DNA from: Exiguobacterium sp. s48
GTDB lineage: Bacteria; Bacillota; Bacilli; Exiguobacteriales; Exiguobacteriaceae
Assembly: GCF_018617395.1 (NCBI RefSeq)
Contig: NZ_JACSKC010000001.1
Coordinates: 62,001-126,000, forward strand
Length of the DNA: 64,000 nt
Direction of reading: 5' to 3'
Part shown: piece by piece, positions 51,384 to 58,928 of the stretch
Layout: every line of letters starts with the position of its first letter
Numbering within the stretch: the first letter of the stretch is position 1
Notes under the pieces: model-generated
What the model saw: only the letters and a program-made list of their open reading frames with translations
The model's database searches: none
What the model was told of the DNA's origin: nothing
Position numbers and translations under genes: made by a program

Positions 51384-51949
51384 GCCGGATCGGCTTGATG
51401 GGTGGAACGTTCGACCCGCCACATCTCGGACATCTGTTAATCGCGGAACAAGCGCGTGAACAGCTTGCACTCGATGAGGTGTGGTTCTTGCCGGCTGCGA
51501 TTCCGCCACATAAGGTCGGATTCAGTTCTGCGGAACATCGAATCGAGATGACGCGACGCGCCATCCAACATCAGTCCGACTTCAAGTTGAACTTGATTGA
51601 ATTTGAACGGAGTGAGCCGTCCTATACGGTCGAGACGATGAAGCGGCTGATTGAACAGTATCCGAATGATGAGTTCTACTTTTTGATTGGCGCAGATTCG
51701 CTCGTGTCACTCGAATCGTGGCATGATTATGAGACACTCATTCAACTCGTCACGTTCGGTGCGGTCGCTCGCCCGGGGTCCCGTTATTTGATTCCGGAGA
51801 AGGCGGACGTTCGTACAATTGATATGCCACAACTTGAAATCTCATCGACGGATATCCGTGAGCGGGCGAAGCGAGGCAAATCCATCAAATATTTGGTCCC
51901 GACGCCAGTCGAGACGTATGTGAAGGAGCAGAAGTTGTATGACGTTTGA
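51380..51949 (+). CDS. nadD: NadD, nicotinate-nucleotide adenylyltransferase
   Basis: A 189-residue nucleotidyltransferase of NAD synthesis. The GGTFDPPHLGHLLIAE (HxGH-type) motif and the C-terminal ISSTDIRERAKRGKS (SSTxIR) motif are intact. ATG 51380 overlaps the yhbY stop; the end overlaps yqeK by 11 bp. Confidence 0.96.
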   Translation: MSRIGLMGGTFDPPHLGHLLIAEQAREQLALDEVWFLPAAIPPHKVGFSSAEHRIEMTRRAIQHQSDFKLNLIEFERSEPSYTVETMKRLIEQYPNDEFYFLIGADSLVSLESWHDYETLIQLVTFGAVARPGSRYLIPEKADVRTIDMPQLEISSTDIRERAKRGKSIKYLVPTPVETYVKEQKLYDV

Positions 51950-52496
51950 AGAAGCGCACGATTTGATTAAACAGACGCTACCGGAAAAACGCTATATCCA
52001 CACACTCGGTGTCGTCGAGACGGCGGAGCGATTGGCGGTTCAGTACGGCGCGAACGTGGAAGAGGCTCGTCTAGCAGCGATGCTTCATGATTATGCGAAG
52101 TATTTTGACGTCGAAGAAATGCGTCAAGTCGTCATTGAAGAGGGACTTGATTCCAATCTTCTCGAATATGGGGACGAATTGTTGCATGCGCCGGTCGGTG
52201 CGATTTTACTGGCTCGTCAATATGACCTTGACGAGGCCGTGCTTTCTGCAATTCGAAATCATACGACAGGAGAGCCTGGGATGTCTCGTCTTGACCAAAT
52301 CTTGTTCGTAGCTGATGCCATCGAACCGAATCGGGATTATCCAGGGGTTGATCGCCTGCGGGTAGAGGCAGCGCATTCGCTCGAAGGGGCGGTTGTGGCG
52401 ACACTGAAGCAAACGATTGAATTTTTATTGAAGAAGTCGGTGCGCATTTTTCCACTGACAATTGAAACGTATAATGATTTTGTGAATACACCTTAG
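51939..52496 (+). CDS. yqeK: YqeK, HD-domain Ap4A hydrolase
   Basis: A 185-residue HD-superfamily metallo-hydrolase; relatives split diadenosine tetraphosphate symmetrically. The metal-binding residues are visible in HTLGVVETAERLA, MLHDYAKYF (HD) and HAPVGAILLARQ, followed by IRNHTTG and FVADAIEPNRDYPGVD. Sits in its conserved place between nadD and rsfS. Confidence 0.93.
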   Translation: MTFEEAHDLIKQTLPEKRYIHTLGVVETAERLAVQYGANVEEARLAAMLHDYAKYFDVEEMRQVVIEEGLDSNLLEYGDELLHAPVGAILLARQYDLDEAVLSAIRNHTTGEPGMSRLDQILFVADAIEPNRDYPGVDRLRVEAAHSLEGAVVATLKQTIEFLLKKSVRIFPLTIETYNDFVNTP

Positions 52497-52506
52497 GAGG
52501 GTCAAT

Positions 52507-52854
52507 ATGACTGCAAGAGAAGAATTAGAATTGATTGTAAAAGCGGCTGACGATAAACGTGCCGAGGAAATCGTCGTACTCGACATGGAAGGAATCTCAC
52601 CGATTGCGGACTACTTCGTCATCTGTCACGGGAACTCAGAGAAACAAGTCGAAGCGATCGCACGTGAAATCAAAGATGTGGCTGGCGAGAACAACTTACC
52701 GCTCCACAAATTCGAAGGAATGGATACGGCACGTTGGGTCCTCGCTGACCTTGAGAACGTCGTCGTTCACATTTTCCATCGCGACGACCGTGATTACTAC
52801 AACTTAGAGAAATTGTGGGCTGACGCGCCGCACGTCGAAGTGGAAGTCGGCTAA
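52507..52854 (+). CDS. rsfS: RsfS, ribosomal silencing factor
   Basis: A 115-residue protein that binds uL14 and blocks subunit joining in starvation. Signature segments IVVLDMEGISPIADYFVICHGNSEKQVEAIA and GMDTARWVLADLENVVVHIF are present. AGGAGG seven bases before ATG 52507. Stop overlaps the next start (TAATG). Confidence 0.95.
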   Translation: MTAREELELIVKAADDKRAEEIVVLDMEGISPIADYFVICHGNSEKQVEAIAREIKDVAGENNLPLHKFEGMDTARWVLADLENVVVHIFHRDDRDYYNLEKLWADAPHVEVEVG

Positions 52855-53579
52855 TGGCATACGAAGGATTCGCCTATGTATACGACGAGTTGATGAAAGA
52901 CGCGCCGTATGATGAGTGGGTCGCTTTCGTGCGTCGTCACGTCCAAGATGGCGCGACACTCGCGGATGTCGGATGTGGAACAGGATCAGCAACGATTCGC
53001 CTCGCCGAACATTACGACGTCATGGGGATCGACTTATCGGAGTCGATGCTCGAAGTCGCACAAGAAAAGGCACTCGAAGCCGAAATCGAGTTGCCACTTT
53101 GGGAACAGGATATGCGTGAACTAGAGCTGCCGGAACCGGTCGATGCGGTGACAATCCTCTGCGATTCACTTTGCTATCTACAAGATGAGGCAGATGTGAT
53201 CGACACGTTTGAATCTGTCTACAATCAACTCAAACCGGGCGGGCTATTCATCTTTGATGTTCACGCTCCGAACAAGATGCAGACGCTCTTCAACCAAAAG
53301 ACGTACGCGTCAAACGGGGAAGACTGCTCGTATATTTGGTTTGCCGATCCGGGAGAGGCACCACTCTCAGTCGTTCACGATTTGACGTTCTTCGTCGCGC
53401 TTGAAGACGGAACGTACGAACGGATCGAGGAGACACATGAACAACGGACGTATGAACCTGGCCAGTACATGCAATGGTTGATTGGTGCCGGGTTCCACGT
53501 CAAATCGGTCACTTCTGATTTCACTGAACATGCACCGGGAGCGGATGCCGAACGCATCTTCTTCGTTGCCCAAAAATAA
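52854..53579 (+). CDS. yqeM: YqeM, SAM-dependent methyltransferase
   Basis: A 241-residue class I methyltransferase closing the yqe operon. FAYVYDELMKDAPYDEWV, motif I LADVGCGTGSATIRLAE, motif II GIDLSESMLEVA and motif IV-like AVTILCDSLCYL are clear. Substrate not known. Followed by a strong bidirectional terminator. Confidence 0.9.
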   Translation: MAYEGFAYVYDELMKDAPYDEWVAFVRRHVQDGATLADVGCGTGSATIRLAEHYDVMGIDLSESMLEVAQEKALEAEIELPLWEQDMRELELPEPVDAVTILCDSLCYLQDEADVIDTFESVYNQLKPGGLFIFDVHAPNKMQTLFNQKTYASNGEDCSYIWFADPGEAPLSVVHDLTFFVALEDGTYERIEETHEQRTYEPGQYMQWLIGAGFHVKSVTSDFTEHAPGADAERIFFVAQK

Positions 53580-53581
53580 GG

Positions 53582-53613
53582 AAGACCCCATCGTAGATTA
53601 GCGATGGGGTCTT
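53582..53613. terminator. Bidirectional terminator between yqeM and the grpB-like gene
   Basis: AAGACCCCATCG/CGATGGGGTCTT 12-bp perfect stem. Confidence 0.9.
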
Positions 53614-53621
53614 CATCTGTA

Positions 53622-54170
53622 TCAGAAGTTTAATACTCGATTTATAAATTCAGCTTTGGCTTCAGTATATTTTTCTCTGTCCTCACGAAATTCAGTCGCT
53701 AACTGCTTTTTTAGAAGCCCGTATTCCTTCGCGAGTAAAGGAGATTCCCGTAGCTTGTCTCGAAATTCAATCTGTTCTTCCCACCGTTTTTCTGTGCCTT
53801 TCATGAGATGCAAATGAGCAACTCGTTTATCATCTTTCACTTTCACAAAAAATCTGCGCCAGGGCTTTCCATCCAATTCAGGTGGTACATAGTGCCAACC
53901 ATATGCGGTTAAAGTATCAACAATCGCATTCATATTTACAAACGATTCGATTCGAATCATCACATCAATAATGGGTTTTGCAGGTAGACCGGGAACCGCT
54001 GTGCTACCTATATGTTCTGCTCCCTTAATATCAAATTTTGAAAGTACGTCAGACAACTCTCTTGTTTCACGTAGACCATATGCTTCCCATTGCATATTTG
54101 CATCTTCTATTTCAATCGCCTCATATGCCCAAATAGGAATCGTTAAGTGATCAGGATTCTCTTCTTTCAT
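53622..54170 (-). CDS. GrpB-family protein (UPF0157, nucleotidyltransferase fold)
   Basis: A 182-residue protein. HIGSTAVPGLPAKPIIDVMI is the hallmark of the GrpB/UPF0157 family, related to nucleotidyltransferases (GS...D motif); DKRVAHLHLMKGTEKRWEEQIEFRDKL is the conserved second half. Function unknown; some homologues are fused to CoaE. The gene is clearly more AT-rich than its neighbours, and its Shine-Dalgarno AAGGAG is 13 bases from ATG 54170, longer than usual. Both hint at recent acquisition. Confidence 0.85.
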   Translation of the reverse strand: MKEENPDHLTIPIWAYEAIEIEDANMQWEAYGLRETRELSDVLSKFDIKGAEHIGSTAVPGLPAKPIIDVMIRIESFVNMNAIVDTLTAYGWHYVPPELDGKPWRRFFVKVKDDKRVAHLHLMKGTEKRWEEQIEFRDKLRESPLLAKEYGLLKKQLATEFREDREKYTEAKAEFINRVLNF

Positions 54171-54228
54171 GAGTTTGATTCATCTCCTTGAAAGTACTCT
54201 CTGTGGCGAAGCTAATCTTGAAAAGAAC

Positions 54229-54265
54229 AAAAGACCTCATCATAAAAATGTGTTTGAGGTCTTTT
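54229..54265. terminator. Bidirectional terminator after the VOC-family gene
   Basis: AAAAGACCTCA/TGAGGTCTTTT stem; serves the minus-strand gene ending at 54272. Confidence 0.85.
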
Positions 54266-54271
54266 GGACGA

Positions 54272-54685
54272 TCATGCTTCGTGGCTGAACTGCCACTGGA
54301 CACCGAACTGGTCTTCGAGCATGCCATATGCTTTGCTCCAAAATGTCTCTTGAAGCGGCATCAAGACACGTCCGTTCACAGAGAGCGCCTCGAATTCACG
54401 ATGGATGGCATCGAGGTCGTCCGTGACGACAGCGAGCGTGACATTGTCCCCGAACGTGACCGGTCCGTCAGGCATGGCATCAGAGAACATGAGCGATGAG
54501 CCGTGAATCAAGAGTCGGGTATGCAGCACGAGATCAGCCATTTCACTCGGCACCGGTTGACCGTCTGGACCAGGTTGATCACCGAACGTCATGATGTCTG
54601 GAGCAGCGTGTTTGAATACGTCCGCATAGAAGTTCACGGCGTCGCGGCAATTCCCGTTAAAGTTGAGATACGGATTGATGGGCAT
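54272..54685 (-). CDS. PhnB-like VOC-family protein
   Basis: A 137-residue glyoxalase/vicinal-oxygen-chelate fold protein of the PhnB (DUF1338-unrelated, '3-demethylubiquinone methyltransferase-like') group: PYLNFNGNCRDAVNFYADVF at the start, FSDAMPDGPVTFGDNVTLAV in the middle and WSKAYGMLEDQFGVQWQF at the end. Reaction unknown; relatives are often of metal-independent or unassigned function. The frame starts at 54754, but ATG 54685 follows AGGAGG and begins MPINPYLNF. Confidence 0.85.
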   Translation of the reverse strand: MPINPYLNFNGNCRDAVNFYADVFKHAAPDIMTFGDQPGPDGQPVPSEMADLVLHTRLLIHGSSLMFSDAMPDGPVTFGDNVTLAVVTDDLDAIHREFEALSVNGRVLMPLQETFWSKAYGMLEDQFGVQWQFSHEA

Positions 54686-54840
54686 AGCAAGTTCCTCCTC
54701 GGATTCATAATATTTATTATAGAACATATGTTCGTAAAACGCAAGTGAGTCCAACTAAATTCGATTGTGTGATTGAACCCAATTGAGACTTGGGAATAAA
54801 GTGAATAGAGAACAAAATAGACGAAAGAAGGCGAACTATC

Positions 54841-55437
54841 ATGAATCTCACGAAAGGACGTATCCTCGAATTCGGATTCGTCTTGTTCATGGCGGTCATG
54901 CTCGTGACATCGATTCTAGAAGAATCATGGTTCGATGCGAGTGTGGCGGGGGCCGGAATCATCTCTGGTCTCATCCCGTTTTTTATCGAAAAGACGTTCA
55001 AAACAGAGCTCGATAGCAAAATGAAGGTGGCGTATATCCTGTTCCTATTTGCCTCACAGTATTTAGGGTCGATCGTCGGATTGTACGGAAACGGTTGGTG
55101 GGATACATTCCTTCATCTCTTGAGCGGTATCTTTCTCGCATTCTTAGGATTCGACTTCTTCAGCCGGCTCGATGACGACATTCGGACCGAGATCCCGAAA
55201 CGATTTTTATTCGTATACATTGTCGTCTTTTCAATGGCCGGTGCGGCTCTTTGGGAGATGTATGAATTCACATCCGACGTCGTATTGAACACGACGATGC
55301 AAGGGAACGGGAACGACGATACGATGGTCGACATCATCGCCGGGTCACTCGGTGGAGTGCTCGCTGCATTCTTCGTCGTGACGCTCCATCAACGGGAAAA
55401 AGCCAAACAAAAGAGACACATGAAAAAAAGTTCGTGA
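54841..55437 (+). CDS. Multi-pass membrane protein (DUF2238/YjdF-like)
   Basis: A 198-residue protein with about six helices. WWDTFLHLLSGIFLAFLGF, ALWEMYEFTSDVV and DDTMVDIIAGSLGGVLAAF match the pattern (D-x3-H...G, E-x-x-E, D-x3-D) of the DUF2238/YjdF membrane family; function unknown. The conserved His, Glu and Asp inside helices suggest metal or ion binding. ATG 54841 follows GAAGG. Strong terminator overlaps the stop region. Confidence 0.65.
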   Translation: MNLTKGRILEFGFVLFMAVMLVTSILEESWFDASVAGAGIISGLIPFFIEKTFKTELDSKMKVAYILFLFASQYLGSIVGLYGNGWWDTFLHLLSGIFLAFLGFDFFSRLDDDIRTEIPKRFLFVYIVVFSMAGAALWEMYEFTSDVVLNTTMQGNGNDDTMVDIIAGSLGGVLAAFFVVTLHQREKAKQKRHMKKSS

Positions 55438-55452
55438 TTCACGAGCTTTTTT
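55424..55452 (+). terminator. Terminator of the DUF2238-like gene
   Basis: AAGTTCGTG-ATT-CACGAGCTT with flanking A and T runs; the stop codon lies in the loop. Confidence 0.85.
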
Positions 55453-55454
55453 AT

Positions 55455-55503
55455 TTGTAATCATTCTAATCTTTTATTAATATCAATATTGTAATGATTA
55501 TAA
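55455..55503 (+). promoter_or_regulatory. Two PerR boxes upstream of catalase
   Basis: TTGTAATGATTATAA (55489-55503) matches the PerR consensus TTATAATNATTATAA at all but one position. TTGTAATCATTCTAA (55455-55469) matches at all but two. They bracket the likely promoter, 19 bp and more before katA ATG, and predict peroxide-inducible derepression. Confidence 0.75.
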
Positions 55504-55521
55504 ACAACGGGAGGCAATCAT

Positions 55522-56991
55522 ATGGACCAACATCGTCAACTAACTACGAACCAAGGCGTACCAATCGGGGATAACGCTAACTCCATCACTGCGGGTCGTC
55601 GGGGACCGACGCTTCTCGAAGACTACCAATTAATTGAGAAATTAGCGCATTTCGATCGTGAACGTGTACCAGAACGTGTCGTTCATGCGAGAGGGGCAGG
55701 GGCGCATGGTGTCTTCACTGTAAAAAATAGTATGAAACGATATACGAAAGCCGCCTTCTTGCAAGAAGAGGGGCAAGAGACACCTGTGTTTGCGCGCTTC
55801 TCGACCGTCATTCACGGTTTAGGTTCACCGGAGACGCTTCGTGACCCGCGTGGTTTCGCCGTCAAGTTTTACACGGAAGAAGGGAACTATGATTTCGTCG
55901 GTAACAACTTACCGGTGTTCTTCATCCGCGACGCGATTAAATTCCCAGACGTGATTCACTCGCTCAAACCGGACCCACAAACAAACCTTCAAGATCCGGA
56001 CCGTTTCTTCGACTTCATGTCGCTCACACCTGAGTCAACGAACATGCTTCTTCATTTATTCAGTGACGAAGGTATTCCGGCATCGTATCGCCATATGCGT
56101 GGATCGTCCGTCCACTCCTTCAAGTGGGTGAATGAGTTCGGAAACACGGTGTACATAAAGATGCGCTGGGTGCCGAAGCAAGGTGTTCAAAACTTGTCGA
56201 TGGAAGAAGCGGCGAAGATTCAAGCAGAAGACTTCAACCATGCGACACGTGATTTGTTCAACGCGATTGAGCAAGGAGACTATCCGGAATGGGATCTATA
56301 TGTACAAATTTTAGACCCGGCGGACATGGATAACTTTGATTTCGACCCACTCGATGCGACGAAAGACTGGTTCGAAGACGTCATCCCGTATCAATTAGTC
56401 GGAACGATGACCCTCAACAAGAATGTCGACAACTTCTTCGCCGAGACTGAATCAGTCGGCTTCAACCCGGGCGTCCTCGTACCAGGGATTCAGCCATCAG
56501 AAGATAAGATGCTCCAAGGACGTCTCTTCTCATATTCAGATACGCAGCGTCACCGCATCGGACCGAACTATCTCCAACTTCCGATCAACTGCCCGTTCGC
56601 TCAAGTCGCGAACAACCAGCGTGACGGGGCGATGCCATTTAAGCAACAGACGAGCCCGGTCAACTATGAACCGAACCGTTATGAAGATGCACCGAAACCG
56701 AATGCGGACTATATCGAGACGCCGCAACCGATCACAGGCGTGACGGGTCGCCAGAAGATTGAGAAGACGAACGACTTCGGTCAGGCTGGAGAAGTGTACC
56801 GTCGCTATTCTCAAGAAGAGAAGGATGCGCTCATCTGGAACCTTGTCGCTCACATCAAAGAAGTTCGTCATGAGAAGACGGTTCTCCTCTTGATTTGCAA
56901 CTTTTATCGTGCTGACCGTGAACTCGGGGAGCGTCTCTCGAACGAGTTGAACGTCGATCTCGCACCATTCTTGAACCAAATGTCGAAATAA
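55522..56991 (+). CDS. katA: KatA, monofunctional haem catalase
   Basis: A 489-residue clade-3 small-subunit catalase that splits H2O2. Active-site segment FDRERVPERVVHARGAGAHG (essential His) and the proximal haem Tyr in RLFSYSDTQRHRIGPNY; the Asn of the distal pocket lies in GNNLPVFFIRD. No signal peptide. Monocistronic and probably controlled by PerR through the two boxes upstream. Confidence 0.96.
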   Translation: MDQHRQLTTNQGVPIGDNANSITAGRRGPTLLEDYQLIEKLAHFDRERVPERVVHARGAGAHGVFTVKNSMKRYTKAAFLQEEGQETPVFARFSTVIHGLGSPETLRDPRGFAVKFYTEEGNYDFVGNNLPVFFIRDAIKFPDVIHSLKPDPQTNLQDPDRFFDFMSLTPESTNMLLHLFSDEGIPASYRHMRGSSVHSFKWVNEFGNTVYIKMRWVPKQGVQNLSMEEAAKIQAEDFNHATRDLFNAIEQGDYPEWDLYVQILDPADMDNFDFDPLDATKDWFEDVIPYQLVGTMTLNKNVDNFFAETESVGFNPGVLVPGIQPSEDKMLQGRLFSYSDTQRHRIGPNYLQLPINCPFAQVANNQRDGAMPFKQQTSPVNYEPNRYEDAPKPNADYIETPQPITGVTGRQKIEKTNDFGQAGEVYRRYSQEEKDALIWNLVAHIKEVRHEKTVLLLICNFYRADRELGERLSNELNVDLAPFLNQMSK

Positions 56992-56998
56992 ACGAGTA

Positions 56999-57024
56999 GC
57001 CGCGGTCATGTACCGCGGTTTTTT
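56999..57024 (+). terminator. Terminator of katA
   Basis: CCGCGGT-CATGT-ACCGCGG followed by six T. Confidence 0.92.
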
Positions 57025-57030
57025 ATATGC

Positions 57031-57061
57031 AAAAAGACGTCCCTCTCATAGAGAAACGTCT
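57031..57061 (-). terminator. Terminator of the secreted nuclease gene
   Basis: On minus, AGACGT/ACGTCT with inner CTC/GAG pairs, followed by five T. Confidence 0.8.
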
Positions 57062-57073
57062 CGTTCATTGTTG

Positions 57074-57967
57074 TTATTCTCCTACCATCCCGTCACCGTC
57101 ACGGTCGTCCATATACTGGTACAACCAATGATCACGCGTGATCGGCATCTCGAATCCGGCGTTTTTTGCTTCTTTGATTGTCACTTGCCCGTTCCCGTCA
57201 ACGTCGATATCGGATAAGTCGCGTTCCTCGACTGGATCCGTCGTCACTGCAGGAGGGGAGTCGTCCGTCAAATCGAGCGATTCGTTCACCTCTTCTGGAT
57301 CCGCGTTATCATACGAATCCGTGACCGTGTTGCCGCGTACGGTATACGTATATTGATAGTGGGAAGGAATCTGAGTCGTTGTATTCGGATAGGTGATGAT
57401 GGCTTCGAAGTTTTTCGCCCCGCCAGCCTTCCGGATGACATCTTCCATGAATGCCTGGTCGCCGTAACGGTTGAGTGCGCTGTTTTGTGGCGTGATGTTA
57501 TAGGCGTTCGAGACACCGCCGAGTGAATCGGCGATGATATGGCCTTCGTCGAGGTTCGGGTCTTCGACACCTGGAACTTTCGCCTCGTCTGAATAGTAAC
57601 GTCCTGAAGAATTGACGTCTTCGCTCTTATCATCCTGCAGGACAATCTCATCGGCAATCACGCGAACCAGCTGACCATGTTCGTTCGTGAACGCCCAGTA
57701 CTCCCGGTCGCCGAAGCCGATATCGACGACGACATTTGCTTCACGATTACCGGATTGATCGCCGCCATCCACCTCGATCAACGTATAGCCATCAAATACA
57801 TCTTCTTCCTGTTCAGGTGAAGGTGTCTCGGTGGTCTGTTCCTCTTGTGCCGGTTCCTCTTCAACAGTGTCCTCGGTCGACGTCGAGACACTCACATCGG
57901 CATCCGTACAACCGGAGAGAAACAGCACCCCAAGTAAGAATGGAATGTAAAATGGTATTCTTTTCAT
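57074..57967 (-). CDS. Secreted DNA/RNA non-specific endonuclease lipoprotein with C-terminal EF-hands
   Basis: A 297-residue lipoprotein: signal peptide with lipobox LSGC (C20), a ~35-residue Glu/Thr/Pro-rich stalk, a beta-beta-alpha-metal nuclease domain (~60-200) with DEGHIIADSLGG (catalytic H143, where the family usually has DRGH) and the metal-binding Asn in ITPQNSALN, then an acidic linker and two calcium-binding EF-hand loops, DVDGNGQVTIKE and DRDGDGMVGE. It would sit on the outer face of the membrane and degrade external DNA for nutrients or defence; calcium control is inferred. ATG 57967 follows AGGAG. Confidence 0.88.
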   Translation of the reverse strand: MKRIPFYIPFLLGVLFLSGCTDADVSVSTSTEDTVEEEPAQEEQTTETPSPEQEEDVFDGYTLIEVDGGDQSGNREANVVVDIGFGDREYWAFTNEHGQLVRVIADEIVLQDDKSEDVNSSGRYYSDEAKVPGVEDPNLDEGHIIADSLGGVSNAYNITPQNSALNRYGDQAFMEDVIRKAGGAKNFEAIITYPNTTTQIPSHYQYTYTVRGNTVTDSYDNADPEEVNESLDLTDDSPPAVTTDPVEERDLSDIDVDGNGQVTIKEAKNAGFEMPITRDHWLYQYMDDRDGDGMVGE

Positions 57968-58137
57968 CTATATCGCTCCTTATTCGAAGTTAGGCTATCG
58001 TATTTACTATGTAGCTTATAATGATAGCATAAGAAAACAAGATATGAGCGTTCTCTCCTCAAAATGTGCTCAATGGATTCCTCTCATTTGTGGATTCAGA
58101 GAGCTTGTGCCAAGATTGAAAAAAGGGGGAAGAACGT

Positions 58138-58887
58138 ATGAACGAAGTGATTGAGACCTTATTGAACCACCGTTCCGTCCGCGATTTTACGGACGAGACA
58201 TTAACAGATGAACAAATCCAGACCATCGTCGAGAGCGCACAACGGGCATCGACATCTAGCTTCATCCAAGCCTACTCCATCATCGGGGTGACCGATGAAG
58301 CGAAGAAGAAACGACTCGCTGAGATTGCGGGCAACCAGTCCTATGTCGTCGAGAACGGTCACTTTTTCGTATTCTGTGCAGACCTGCATCGGCATGAAAT
58401 GATTGGTGAGCTACAGGAGACTGAAGTATCTGCGACGCTTGAGACGGATGAGAAACTTTTGGTTGCTGTGATTGACGCGGCGCTCGCCTCACAAAATGCG
58501 GCCATAGCGGCAGAGTCGATGGGACTCGGCATCTGTTATATCGGAGGCATTCGGAACGACCTCTTTGCCGTGAAAGAAGTGCTCGAATTGCCGGAGCGGG
58601 TCATTCCGCTTTTCGGGATGGCAGTCGGTGTACCGGCTTCAGTCGAAGATCAGAAACCTCGTCTCCCGTTCCATCACGTCTACCATGAGAATACGTACGA
58701 GACGAATCCAGAACGCATCAAACAGTCCCTTTCGGATTATGATGCATTGATCCATGATTACTACATGGTCCGTGGCTCGAATCCGCGTAAGGATACGTGG
58801 ACCGGACAGATGGGACGCATGTTGTCGAAATCGACACGTCTTGACGTCAAAGACTTTTTGAAAGCACAAGGCTATTTGAAGCAATAA
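58138..58887 (+). CDS. nfsA: NfsA-type oxygen-insensitive NADPH nitroreductase
   Basis: A 249-residue FMN enzyme of the NfsA/FRP group. HRSVRDFTDETLTDEQ, SARASTSSFIQAYSII-like N-terminal half (QRASTSSFIQAYSIIGVTD), AIAAESMGLGICYIGGIRND, PERVIPLFGMAVGVPA and the C-terminal YYMVRGSNPRKDTW all match. Reduces nitro compounds, quinones or flavins with NADPH. ATG 58138 follows AAAGGGGGAAGAACGT. Monocistronic. Confidence 0.92.
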   Translation: MNEVIETLLNHRSVRDFTDETLTDEQIQTIVESAQRASTSSFIQAYSIIGVTDEAKKKRLAEIAGNQSYVVENGHFFVFCADLHRHEMIGELQETEVSATLETDEKLLVAVIDAALASQNAAIAAESMGLGICYIGGIRNDLFAVKEVLELPERVIPLFGMAVGVPASVEDQKPRLPFHHVYHENTYETNPERIKQSLSDYDALIHDYYMVRGSNPRKDTWTGQMGRMLSKSTRLDVKDFLKAQGYLKQ

Positions 58888-58890
58888 GAG

Positions 58891-58921
58891 AAACCGCCGA
58901 CAACTCAATGTCGGCGGTTTT
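58891..58921. terminator. Bidirectional terminator between nfsA and the Lgt-thioredoxin gene
   Basis: AAACCGCCGACA/TGTCGGCGGTTT 12-bp stem. Confidence 0.9.
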
Positions 58922-58928
58922 ATGATGT

